This document shows positions 51,288 to 58,190 of a stretch of DNA of 64,000 nt, one piece after another; the stretch's first letter is position 1; each line of letters starts with the position of its first letter. A program made the position numbers and the translations under genes. This DNA is from Micromonospora gifhornensis (GTDB lineage: Bacteria; Actinomycetota; Actinomycetes; Mycobacteriales; Micromonosporaceae), in the NCBI RefSeq assembly GCF_016863515.1, contig NZ_BOPA01000040.1, positions 1 through 64,000 on the forward strand. The letters run 5' to 3'. The notes under the pieces were generated by a model. The model saw only the letters and a list, made by a program, of their open reading frames with translations, searched no databases and was not told where the DNA came from.

Positions 51288-51802
51288 CGGCGACACCTGA
51301 CATTCCGGTGCAGTTGGCCGGGCGGCCCCGCTCCGGTGGGCTGGTCGTGCCGTGGATCACCCCGGCCACGTCCGGCGGGCTGCACCTGTTCGGCACGATC
51401 ACCGCCCGGGTGCAGTACCAGTGCCTGACCCGCGGCCTGTGTCAGGTCTGCGCCCAGCCGCTGGGCAGGCGGGCGGTGCTGTTCGCCCGCGAGTCCGACC
51501 TGCTGCGCCACTGCACGGCGGAACCGGCGGTGTGTGCGCCGTGCGCGGCCTACAGCCGCAGGGCCTGCCCGATGCTCGCCGGCCGCCGGTCGCGGTACCG
51601 GGCCGGCGGGCATCCCGCCCTGGCGGGGATCCCGGCCGCCGCGGATCGGCTGCTGCGGCAGGCGGCGCCGGCCGAGCCCTGGTACGCGGTGTGGATCCGC
51701 GACTACGACGTGATCGCGCACCCGGCGCAGCCGGGCACCCTCGCCGCGTCGTGGCAGCGGATCCCGCCGCTGCGCATCCGGCCCCTCACCGGGGCCGCCT
51801 GA
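51284..51802 (+). CDS. Cys-rich ICE hypothetical protein (172 aa)
   Basis: GTG at 51284 overlaps the DprA-like stop. Two Cys pairs, CQVCAQPLGR and CAPCAAYSRRACP, spaced about 40 residues apart, suggest one zinc site. Trp/Tyr-rich C-terminal half (WYAVWIRDYDVIAHP). No known family; coupling to ArdC and DprA-like genes suggests a role in DNA entry. Confidence 0.6.
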   Translation: MTATPDIPVQLAGRPRSGGLVVPWITPATSGGLHLFGTITARVQYQCLTRGLCQVCAQPLGRRAVLFARESDLLRHCTAEPAVCAPCAAYSRRACPMLAGRRSRYRAGGHPALAGIPAAADRLLRQAAPAEPWYAVWIRDYDVIAHPAQPGTLAASWQRIPPLRIRPLTGAA

Positions 51803-52156
51803 CGGCAGCATCGCCCGCCGACGTCAGCGCGCGCTCCCCTGTCCGCACCACCTTCCGGCCGATGCCCGGCCGCCTCTGTGCGAACCCGCACATCCCGGGC
51901 ACGGCCACCAGGGCCGTGCCCGGGTCCCCCACTGCCCTCTCACCGGCGCCGTCGCCCAGACGGCGAGGCCCGGGGGACGTACGCCGCCGACCAGATCGGC
52001 GACGCACCCCCACCAGGACCGGGTGACCGCCCGATCCCACCACCTACCCACATGCCCCTTTCCGGGGAATCGCGCCGGCCGCGTGCCGCAACCCCGGAGG
52101 TTCGGGGTGTGGGCGCGGCCCGGCGCGGTGTCCCCGGTGACCGAGAAAGGACACCC
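51803..52156. other. Long leader gap with perfect hairpin
   Basis: 354 bp before the FAD oxidoreductase gene. At 51894-51924 a perfect 13-bp stem (CCCGGGCACGGCC with GGCCGTGCCCGGG, loop ACCAG) lies in it. A smaller CCCCG/CGGGG hairpin is near 52097-52112. The rest is an apparent leader or promoter; no coding frame is convincing. Confidence 0.5.
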
Positions 52157-53494
52157 ATGTTCACGCCATCGGCACAGATCGACGCTCTGCTCACCGCCGT
52201 CGCGGTGAAGGACTCCGCCGCTGCCGGAATGCGGGCGATGATGCAACGGGAATCGGAGTTCCCGAGCCCGACGCAGGCCCGGCTCACCGGCATCGCCCTG
52301 GACCCTGACGGCCGCGCCTACGCCGACCAGCTTCTCGACGCATACTGGTCCGACGAGCAGCGGCAGCGGGACCTGCTCGCCGCCGACAACAGCGACCGTG
52401 AGGTCATCATCGGCAGCGGTGTCCACGCGGCCGTCTACGCGGCGGTCCGTGTCCTGCGCGGCTACCCGAAGCCGCTGGTGCTGGAACGCGCCGACCGCGT
52501 CGGTGGCAGCTTCGCCATGACCGCCCGGCCCACCTTCTACCTCAACTCCCGCAACCGGGCCGGCGCCGGTGGTGTGGCCGGCGACCTGGGCGCCAGCGTG
52601 AACTATCTGCCGGGAGCACCGATCCAGCCGGCGAACGTGTCCATGTGCGAATACCCCACGAACACGGACCTGGCGTTCGTGGTGCGTCTGACGTTGGCGC
52701 AGTACGCCGACGTGCTGACCGACGCCACCGTGTTGACCGTCAGCCAGGACTATCCCGGGCTGGACATCGAGATCGACGGCCGAGCCTCCCTGCGCGCCGG
52801 GCGGATCATCGACGCCCGGGGCGTGGGCGACCCCACCAATCAGGACGTCACCGACGGGCTGCACATCCTCACCTTCCCGCAGTTCCTGCAACGCATGGCG
52901 GGTGTGTGGCCGCTGCGGGGAGTGCGTCGGGTCGCCGTGATCGGCGGCGGCGATTCCGGCAAGTGCGCGGTCGAAGCCTGCTTGGGTCTCGGCCCGCAGC
53001 CGTTCATGGCCGCCGTCGCGCTCGACCAAGTGGACCGGGTCGACTGGTACGCCGACCTACCGCTCACGTGTGACGAATGGCAGCAGGAGATCCGCGGCAG
53101 GTATCAGGCCATCGGCCGCTACCTGCGGCCGGACCGGTTCGGTGTCCAGCGCCTCACCGTGCTGCCGCGCCGCGTCCTGCCGATCGCGTTGCCCGGTGCG
53201 GGACTCATCGAGGGCCGCACCTACGACCTCGTCGTCGTCTGCACCGGCAACCAGGAAACAGACGTCGACGGACTCGAAAACGACTGTTTCGGCGACTACG
53301 AAACCGCCGACGGGATGATCGTCGCGCGTCAGCATGCCGACCTGCCTGTGTTCCGCGTCGGTCCCCACGCGCGGCTGCCCTTCACCACGTTGGAACGCAT
53401 CGACGGTGTCGCCGACATCGACGCCAACGCCGTGTCGATCTTCCGGACGGCACCGCGGACCGCCGCGCTGGCGGCAACCCTTCTACCCGCGTAG
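52157..53494 (+). CDS. FAD-dependent oxidoreductase-like protein
   Basis: 445 aa. Two dinucleotide-binding folds: REVIIGSGVHAAVYAAVRVL near residue 85 and VAVIGGGDSGKCAVEACLG near 261, then TYDLVVVCTGNQ, the typical closing motif. The order resembles thioredoxin-reductase or monooxygenase-type flavoproteins, but no CxxC redox pair is present at the usual place. The N-terminal 75 residues are an unusual helical extension. ATG at 52157 with GAAAGGA upstream. A metabolic or resistance cargo; substrate unknown. Confidence 0.7.
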   Translation: MFTPSAQIDALLTAVAVKDSAAAGMRAMMQRESEFPSPTQARLTGIALDPDGRAYADQLLDAYWSDEQRQRDLLAADNSDREVIIGSGVHAAVYAAVRVLRGYPKPLVLERADRVGGSFAMTARPTFYLNSRNRAGAGGVAGDLGASVNYLPGAPIQPANVSMCEYPTNTDLAFVVRLTLAQYADVLTDATVLTVSQDYPGLDIEIDGRASLRAGRIIDARGVGDPTNQDVTDGLHILTFPQFLQRMAGVWPLRGVRRVAVIGGGDSGKCAVEACLGLGPQPFMAAVALDQVDRVDWYADLPLTCDEWQQEIRGRYQAIGRYLRPDRFGVQRLTVLPRRVLPIALPGAGLIEGRTYDLVVVCTGNQETDVDGLENDCFGDYETADGMIVARQHADLPVFRVGPHARLPFTTLERIDGVADIDANAVSIFRTAPRTAALAATLLPA

Positions 53495-53777
53495 AAGGAG
53501 GAGCCGGAAGCCGTCGGACGGCAAGCAGCACCACGGCGTCCCACCGCGCGCTGCACCGAGAGTCCAGGGCATCCACCTCGTGCGAGATCCGGTAGGGCGG
53601 CGCCATGCGCCGCCCTACCGACGCACCACACCTGCGACAGGACCGCCCGGCAGCTGCCGGCGCTCGCGGAACCGTCTGCACCTGTGGCGTCAGGCCTGCG
53701 CCCGGCCATCGGCACCACGGCGGGCACGGCCAGATGGTCGTGCCCGCACCCGCCAATCATGAGAACGGAGTCCTGCC
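53495..53777. other. Gap with hairpin
   Basis: 283 bp after the FAD protein. GCGGGCACG (53720-53728) pairs with CGTGCCCGC (53739-53747), 9 bp. Frames here lack ribosome binding sites and have poor composition. Confidence 0.4.
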
Positions 53778-54020
53778 ATGGCAGCCCCACGACACTGCCG
53801 TCCGCACCACCACAGCACCGGTCCCGCCGTCACCGCCGGGCTGCCTCGCCAGGCGGAAGACGGCACCCGTGACCCGTCCAACCGCCTGCACGCTGGCGAC
53901 CGTCACCTCGCCGTGCGGTCATCGCAGTGTGCCGGTACGACCGCGACGCCGCCGCCTCGGCGGGAGTCCAGGAACCGATCGCGGCCAGTGCGGCCCCTCC
54001 CGACCCGCTGGAGGGCGTGA
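53778..54020 (+). CDS. Possible small protein (80 aa), low confidence
   Basis: An ATG at 53778 with CGGAG 8 nt upstream opens an 80-aa frame whose TGA at 54018-54020 overlaps the next ATG (TGATG). The ribosome binding site and the overlap favour a gene. The composition (His/Arg/Pro-rich) does not, and an alternative frame is also open here. Confidence 0.3.
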   Translation: MAAPRHCRPHHHSTGPAVTAGLPRQAEDGTRDPSNRLHAGDRHLAVRSSQCAGTTATPPPRRESRNRSRPVRPLPTRWRA

Positions 54021-54289
54021 TGCTGCGTGTGCTGTACGTGTCGATCCGTGGCGACAGATCCCTGGTGGGCGGGCCGACGCTCGCCGCCGACGCCGACGTT
54101 CCGGCCGACGTCGGCACCCGATTCGGCACCGTCGAGGACATCGAACGGTACGTTGCGCGCGAACTGCGCGGTCTGAGCGTGTACTGGCAGGTGCAGGTCG
54201 TCGACGATGCCGGTGAGGTGGTGTGCCGCGGGTTCCGCAGCGGCTACAACGGCACCGGCGAACACTGGACCTGGCGGCCCGAGTCCTGA
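54020..54289 (+). CDS. Small ICE hypothetical protein (89 aa)
   Basis: MLRVLYVSIRGDRSL, then a helix IERYVARELRGLSVYW and strands QVQVVDDAGEVV. GGAGGG lies 4 nt before the ATG at 54020; an in-frame GTG at 53927 would add 31 residues of Ala/Pro-rich sequence. No family recognised. Followed by a 339-bp gap with a hairpin. Confidence 0.5.
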   Translation: MLRVLYVSIRGDRSLVGGPTLAADADVPADVGTRFGTVEDIERYVARELRGLSVYWQVQVVDDAGEVVCRGFRSGYNGTGEHWTWRPES

Positions 54290-54628
54290 CCGGCGGCACG
54301 CGCGCGGACACCCCCTCGCCTCCGGTCCCGCCACATCCCACGCCACTGATCACCGGCGAGGGACGTCACCAGGCGCCACCATCCCCCCGTCCGACATCAC
54401 CGTCGACACGTATCGGCGACGCGGGGCGCCTCCACGACACCGGTCGTGGCGTTCCTGCCGTCGGCGGCGACTGCACCGCCGCCGACCGCCGCTGGCGCCT
54501 CACCACCTGAGGTCACACCGGTCGGCGGGCCTCGGCCTGGGCTGCTGGTCCCGGCCGGACGACTGCACCCTCTGCGCCCGGCGTCCCCGAACTGGGGGAC
54601 GCCGGGCCCTCCACATGAAGGAGACACC
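54290..54628. other. Gap ending in a perfect hairpin
   Basis: 339 bp between the 54020 gene and the mini-ORF. Near its right end, CCCGGCGTCCCC (54577-54588) pairs perfectly with GGGGACGCCGGG (54595-54606), loop of 6 nt, 22 nt before the mini-ORF start. Nothing else recognised. Confidence 0.5.
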
Positions 54629-54676
54629 ATGAACCACGATGAGCGTCACCTGCGGCAGCGGGTGGATCACCAATGA
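54629..54676 (+). CDS. 15-residue coupled mini-ORF
   Basis: AAGGAG, a 6-nt spacer and ATG open MNHDERHLRQRVDHQ. Its TGA overlaps the ATG of the membrane-protein gene (ATGA at 54673-54676), so ribosomes finishing it can start the next. It sits directly after the 54577 hairpin. Leader-peptide or coupling function is inferred. Confidence 0.5.
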   Translation: MNHDERHLRQRVDHQ

Positions 54677-55758
54677 ACGGCAACCGGACGCGGCAGCCAC
54701 GCCGCGCGGCGGTCGAACACGCCGCCTGGGTCTTCTACGCCATCGCCGCTCTCGGCTCCACCATCGGCCAGATCTGGGTCGGTGTGCAGACCCCGCCGTG
54801 GCCCGCCAACCTGGACTGGTGGTGGCGGGCCCTGTTCGTCGCACCGTTCGCGGTCGTCATCGACCTCGGTGGCGCGGTCACCGCGGCCTTCGCCGACTGG
54901 CGGCAACGCCTCGGCGAAGCCGCCTACGGGTGGCGCATCCTGTCCGCCGCCACAGTCACCATCGGCGTCGCGATCAACATCATCGGTCACGCCGACGTGA
55001 TGTACCTGGCGGTCGTCTTCGGCGGCCTCGGAGTCTTCGCCTACGCGATCTGGCTGATGCACAGCGCCGCCCGACGCCGCGACGCGCTGCGCGCGGCCGG
55101 GAAACTCGCCGACACCGCCCCGGTCTTCGGCATCGTCCAGTGGTGGCGCGAGCCCGCCGTCACCCGCCGCGCCCGTTCCCTCGCCGTCGCGCAGCGGCTC
55201 CCCCTGCATCAAGCCCTCGACCTCGCCCGCCGGCAGCTGCGTGACGAAAAGCGTCGCGCCGCCCTCGCCACCCACGTGGAGACGCTGATCCGGTCCCGGC
55301 ACGACGACCCCGTCCGGGCCGACATCGCCGCCACCACCCTCGACCTCGACGCCGTCGCCGCCGCGCTCACCACCCAGGCCGACGTGCCCGGCTGGGCCCG
55401 TGTCATCGGCGCCGACCTGACACCCCCGGCGGCGCCGATCCTCGACAGCGACCCGGACGCCGCGCAGACCCCCACCGCCGGGTTGCCCGCCGGGCCGATG
55501 CCGCCGGCCGACGTGCTGCGCAGGGTGCCGCAGGACCAGGCGTCCTACGACCGGTGGCGGCAGTTGTGGGCCGAGCTGAAGGCGAACCCCGACGTCGAAC
55601 TGGCCGAGTTCGCCGTCCGGCACGACATCTCTCTGCGGCAGGTGCAGTGGATCCGCCGCACCGGAGCCAGTGGTCTTCTCGACTCGCCGCTGACGTTGAT
55701 CGACCGGATCGCGCAGTTGGCTGCCCGCAACGGCCATGGCCCTCGCCCGGCCAGCTGA
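54673..55758 (+). CDS. Spd/DUF2637-like membrane protein
   Basis: 361 aa. Four hydrophobic helices in the first ~145 residues (AAWVFYAIAALGSTIGQIWV; LFVAPFAVVIDLGGAVTAAF; ILSAATVTIGVAINIIGHAD; MYLAVVFGGLGVFAYAIWLM). A basic cytoplasmic part follows, ending in DVELAEFAVRHDISLRQVQW, a helix-turn-helix-like segment. Similar proteins on actinobacterial plasmids are associated with intermycelial spread. Translated from the mini-ORF by ATGA coupling. Function inferred from topology and context. Confidence 0.65.
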   Translation: MNGNRTRQPRRAAVEHAAWVFYAIAALGSTIGQIWVGVQTPPWPANLDWWWRALFVAPFAVVIDLGGAVTAAFADWRQRLGEAAYGWRILSAATVTIGVAINIIGHADVMYLAVVFGGLGVFAYAIWLMHSAARRRDALRAAGKLADTAPVFGIVQWWREPAVTRRARSLAVAQRLPLHQALDLARRQLRDEKRRAALATHVETLIRSRHDDPVRADIAATTLDLDAVAAALTTQADVPGWARVIGADLTPPAAPILDSDPDAAQTPTAGLPAGPMPPADVLRRVPQDQASYDRWRQLWAELKANPDVELAEFAVRHDISLRQVQWIRRTGASGLLDSPLTLIDRIAQLAARNGHGPRPAS

Positions 55759-55816
55759 CCATCGCAGCCGACCAGCGCCGCGGTCGGGCGGCGGCAGGCA
55801 GGAGCGCCGCCCAGCA

Positions 55817-56105
55817 TCAACGGGTCGACAGGGCGGCGATCAGGGTCTCGGGTGCGATGGGTGGTGGACCGGTCGCTGACCTGCCCGTCGCCGAGTTCGA
55901 CGACCCTCCACACACCGTCGGCGCGCAACGCCAGGTCCACGGTGACGAAGGGCAGACCGAGCCCGGCGATCTACGGCGTGATCGCGTCGGGGTCGACGTC
56001 GACCGCGCAGAACCCCAACAGCCCCGAGGTGGTTGCCACAGGCGGAGTCATGGCCGCACTGAATAGAGAGCGAACTTTCTCGGCGGTGTACGCCGACAGC
56101 GCCAT
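55817..56105 (-). pseudogene. ATP-grasp domain remnant
   Basis: The minus strand encodes SAYTAEKVRSLFSAAMTPPV, GFCAVDVDPDAITP, a TAG stop, then IAGLGLPFVTVDLALRADG and WRVVELGDGQVSDR. The last part is the typical C-terminal end of actinobacterial ATP-grasp proteins. After SDR a one-base shift is needed to reach APETLIAALSTR and a TGA at 55817. So it carries one nonsense and one frameshift mutation and lacks its N-terminal two thirds. It fills most of the 450-bp gap between two ICE genes. Confidence 0.6.
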
Positions 56106-56208
56106 GCCCTACCCGGCGCAGCGAGCCTTCGCGCCACAAACCACTAGAGACATCCGCCGTTGGCACGACAGATCACCCGCCAACACATCCATCTCGAGAG
56201 GAAACATC

Positions 56209-56238
56209 ATGCCCGCACTCATCAGGATCCTCGCATGA
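56209..56238 (+). CDS. 9-residue coupled mini-ORF
   Basis: GAGAGG precedes an ATG encoding MPALIRILA; its TGA overlaps the ATG of the M23 peptidase gene (ATGA, 56235-56238). It is the second such leader in this block. Likely a translation-coupling device; peptide function is not implied. Confidence 0.5.
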   Translation: MPALIRILA

Positions 56239-57293
56239 CCAGCCGGATCATCGCCCTGGTCGGCTCGGTCGTCGTCGGCGTCGCGTTCCTGTGCGTCGCC
56301 GGTCTGATCGCACTCACCGGGGCGGTGTCGGCCTGTTCGGTGGCCGCCGTCCCAGGCGGCGCGATCGGCCGCTACGACGTCGAGCAAAGGCACTTCGCGC
56401 AGGTCATCGTTACTGTCGGCGTCCAGCAAGGGATCCCACTGCGAGGTCAGGTGATCGCAGTGGCCACCGCACTACAGGAATCCGGGTTGCGCAATCTCGG
56501 CCATCTCGGTGACCGCAACGACCACGATTCCCTCGGCCTGTTTCAGCAACGGCCGAGCCAGGGTTGGGGCACACCGGTGCAGATCATGGATCCCGAGTAC
56601 GCGGCGGCGGCGTTCTACCGCAAGCTCGTCACCATCGCCGGTTGGGAGCTGATGCCGCTGACCGTCGCCGCGCAGGCCGTGCAGCAGTCGGCCTTTCCGG
56701 ACGCCTACGCACCGTGGGAGAACGACGCGGCACTCCTCGTCGGGCTCGTCGCCGGCGGGCCGGTCGACTCGGGCGATTCCGGTGCGCCGTGCGTCAGCGT
56801 CGGCGGCTGGACGAAGCCAGTCCAGGGAGGCTTGGGGTCCGGGTTCCGCACCGAAGGCCGGCCCGGCCACGACGGCGTCGACATCGCCGCACCCAAGGGC
56901 AGCCCGATCCACGCCGCCGCCACCGGGCTGGTCATCCGCGTGGTCTGCGACGCCCACCTGCGTAACGGCAGCCCTTACTCCTGTGACGTGGACGGGCATC
57001 CGGTCAACGTCGCAGGCTGCGGCTGGTTCGTCGAGCTGGAGCACTCCGACTCGACGGTCACCCGGTACTGCCACATGCTGCGCCGCCCACCGGTCGAGGT
57101 AGGCCAGCAGGTCACCGTCGGTCAGGTCATCGGCCAGGTCGGCAGCAGCGGCCACTCCTCCGGACCCCACCTGCATCTGGAAACCCACACCGGCCAGCCC
57201 GCGATCGATGCCAACGCCGTTGACCCCGTCGACTTCTTCGCTATCCGTGGCATCGACCTGACCGCACCGACGCCAGCGACGACGGGCCCGTGA
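56235..57293 (+). CDS. M23 peptidase with lysozyme-like N-terminal domain
   Basis: 352 aa. N-terminal signal/anchor helix (IALVGSVVVGVAFLCVAGLI). Residues about 45-165 resemble a transglycosylase-like domain (AVATALQESGLRNL, DSLGLFQQRPSQGWG). Residues about 205-330 form an M23 LytM domain: GRPGHDGVDIAAPKGSPIHA with the first zinc His-x3-Asp, and GHSSGPHLHLETH with the HxH motif. It should cut peptidoglycan outside the membrane to let the conjugation apparatus through. The start follows the mini-ORF; last gene clearly linked to transfer. Confidence 0.85.
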   Translation: MTSRIIALVGSVVVGVAFLCVAGLIALTGAVSACSVAAVPGGAIGRYDVEQRHFAQVIVTVGVQQGIPLRGQVIAVATALQESGLRNLGHLGDRNDHDSLGLFQQRPSQGWGTPVQIMDPEYAAAAFYRKLVTIAGWELMPLTVAAQAVQQSAFPDAYAPWENDAALLVGLVAGGPVDSGDSGAPCVSVGGWTKPVQGGLGSGFRTEGRPGHDGVDIAAPKGSPIHAAATGLVIRVVCDAHLRNGSPYSCDVDGHPVNVAGCGWFVELEHSDSTVTRYCHMLRRPPVEVGQQVTVGQVIGQVGSSGHSSGPHLHLETHTGQPAIDANAVDPVDFFAIRGIDLTAPTPATTGP

Positions 57294-57360
57294 GGCGCGG
57301 CAGTCCCTTTTTGCACCCAAGCAAACTACTCACAGTAAATGAATCAGCACGGAAGGAGTC

Positions 57361-57921
57361 ATGGGGCTGTTGATGGATGGGCAGAACCTGGCCGCGTGTC
57401 ACCGCATGCGGCTGCAGGACGTCGGATGCTATCTACTCGTTGCCATGGGTGGAACAGCGTTAAGCATCCTGGCTCCTCACGACACCGAGCGGATCGAGTC
57501 GATCGTGATTGAGGAGATGATCGCTGAGGGGCTGCATCGGTACGAGCCCGATCCGCGCTACTGGTACTCCGCCGATGGTGTGCCTTACGGGTACGTCATC
57601 GGCGCGCCGGGCGCCGATGTTGATGCCGAGGAGCTGCGGCTCGTCGAGCAAGCGGCGGGGATGGCGATGGGCTGCGTCGTCGAGCTGCACATCTTCGTCA
57701 GCGATCGTGCTGGACGACTCGCTCTGGCCCAGATAGCTCAACGAGTAGCGGGCCGAATCGAGGGCTGGGTGTTCGTCGAGCTTGACGGCCTACCCTGCCC
57801 CGACCTGCTTGACCACCTCGACGGCGGGGGCCGCTGCGTCCGTGTCGATGGTGCCGGGTACCTCGACGCAGAGGCGACGGCCAGGTGGATCAATCACCCC
57901 GACTTTCACGTCGTCAAGTAG
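57361..57921 (+). CDS. Hypothetical protein (186 aa)
   Basis: No confident family. LRLVEQAAGMAMGCVVELHI and VAGRIEGWVFVELDGLPC suggest an alpha/beta fold like small immunity or SMI1/DUF-type proteins. ATG at 57361 with GGAAGGAG upstream. The 67-bp leader is A+T-rich for this genome and contains TTGCAC then GTAAAT 18 nt later as a possible promoter. It therefore is probably transcribed independently of the transfer block. Confidence 0.5.
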   Translation: MGLLMDGQNLAACHRMRLQDVGCYLLVAMGGTALSILAPHDTERIESIVIEEMIAEGLHRYEPDPRYWYSADGVPYGYVIGAPGADVDAEELRLVEQAAGMAMGCVVELHIFVSDRAGRLALAQIAQRVAGRIEGWVFVELDGLPCPDLLDHLDGGGRCVRVDGAGYLDAEATARWINHPDFHVVK

Positions 57922-58190
57922 GCTCCCCCGGCCCTGGTGCTCGCCCTCACCCCGCCCTCGCGCCCGATTATTCTCAGACGCTGGTCGGGTCACTCGTTGA
58001 TGGCGACGCTGTGGAATCAGGTCCGGTAGTGCGGGCGCGTTCGTCGTGGCGGATCTCCGCCCTTTGGTGGTGGTGCTCCTGGGGGCTGGTGCCGGTTCGG
58101 TGGGGTGCTGCTGCCGGTCGGGGAAAGGGGGCGACGGCCCGTGGCGGCGGTATGTCTTGGTCGCGTCCACCAGGCGCACGATGGGGATGC
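57922..58190. other. Convergent gap
   Basis: 269 bp between the 57361 gene (plus) and the BTAD-LysM gene stop (minus). CGGATCTCCG near 58049 is a small inverted repeat. No gene supported. Confidence 0.35.

Larger units (their letters stand above)
23209..57293. mobile_element. Integrative conjugative element, actinobacterial T4SS type (approximate limits)
   Basis: The stretch holds an integrase gene at one end, a VirB2/VirB6/PrgI/VirB4/VirD4-like transfer block, a Replic_Relax protein, ArdC antirestriction, DprA-like protein and an M23 peptidase. That combination is typical of actinobacterial conjugative elements with type IV secretion, not of TraB-type elements. Attachment sites and a tRNA target were not found, so both ends are estimates. 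The right end could lie beyond the window, since the BTAD-LysM regulator at 58.2-60.9 kb is also common on such elements. The integrase is disrupted by IS3, so autonomous excision is doubtful. Confidence 0.6.
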
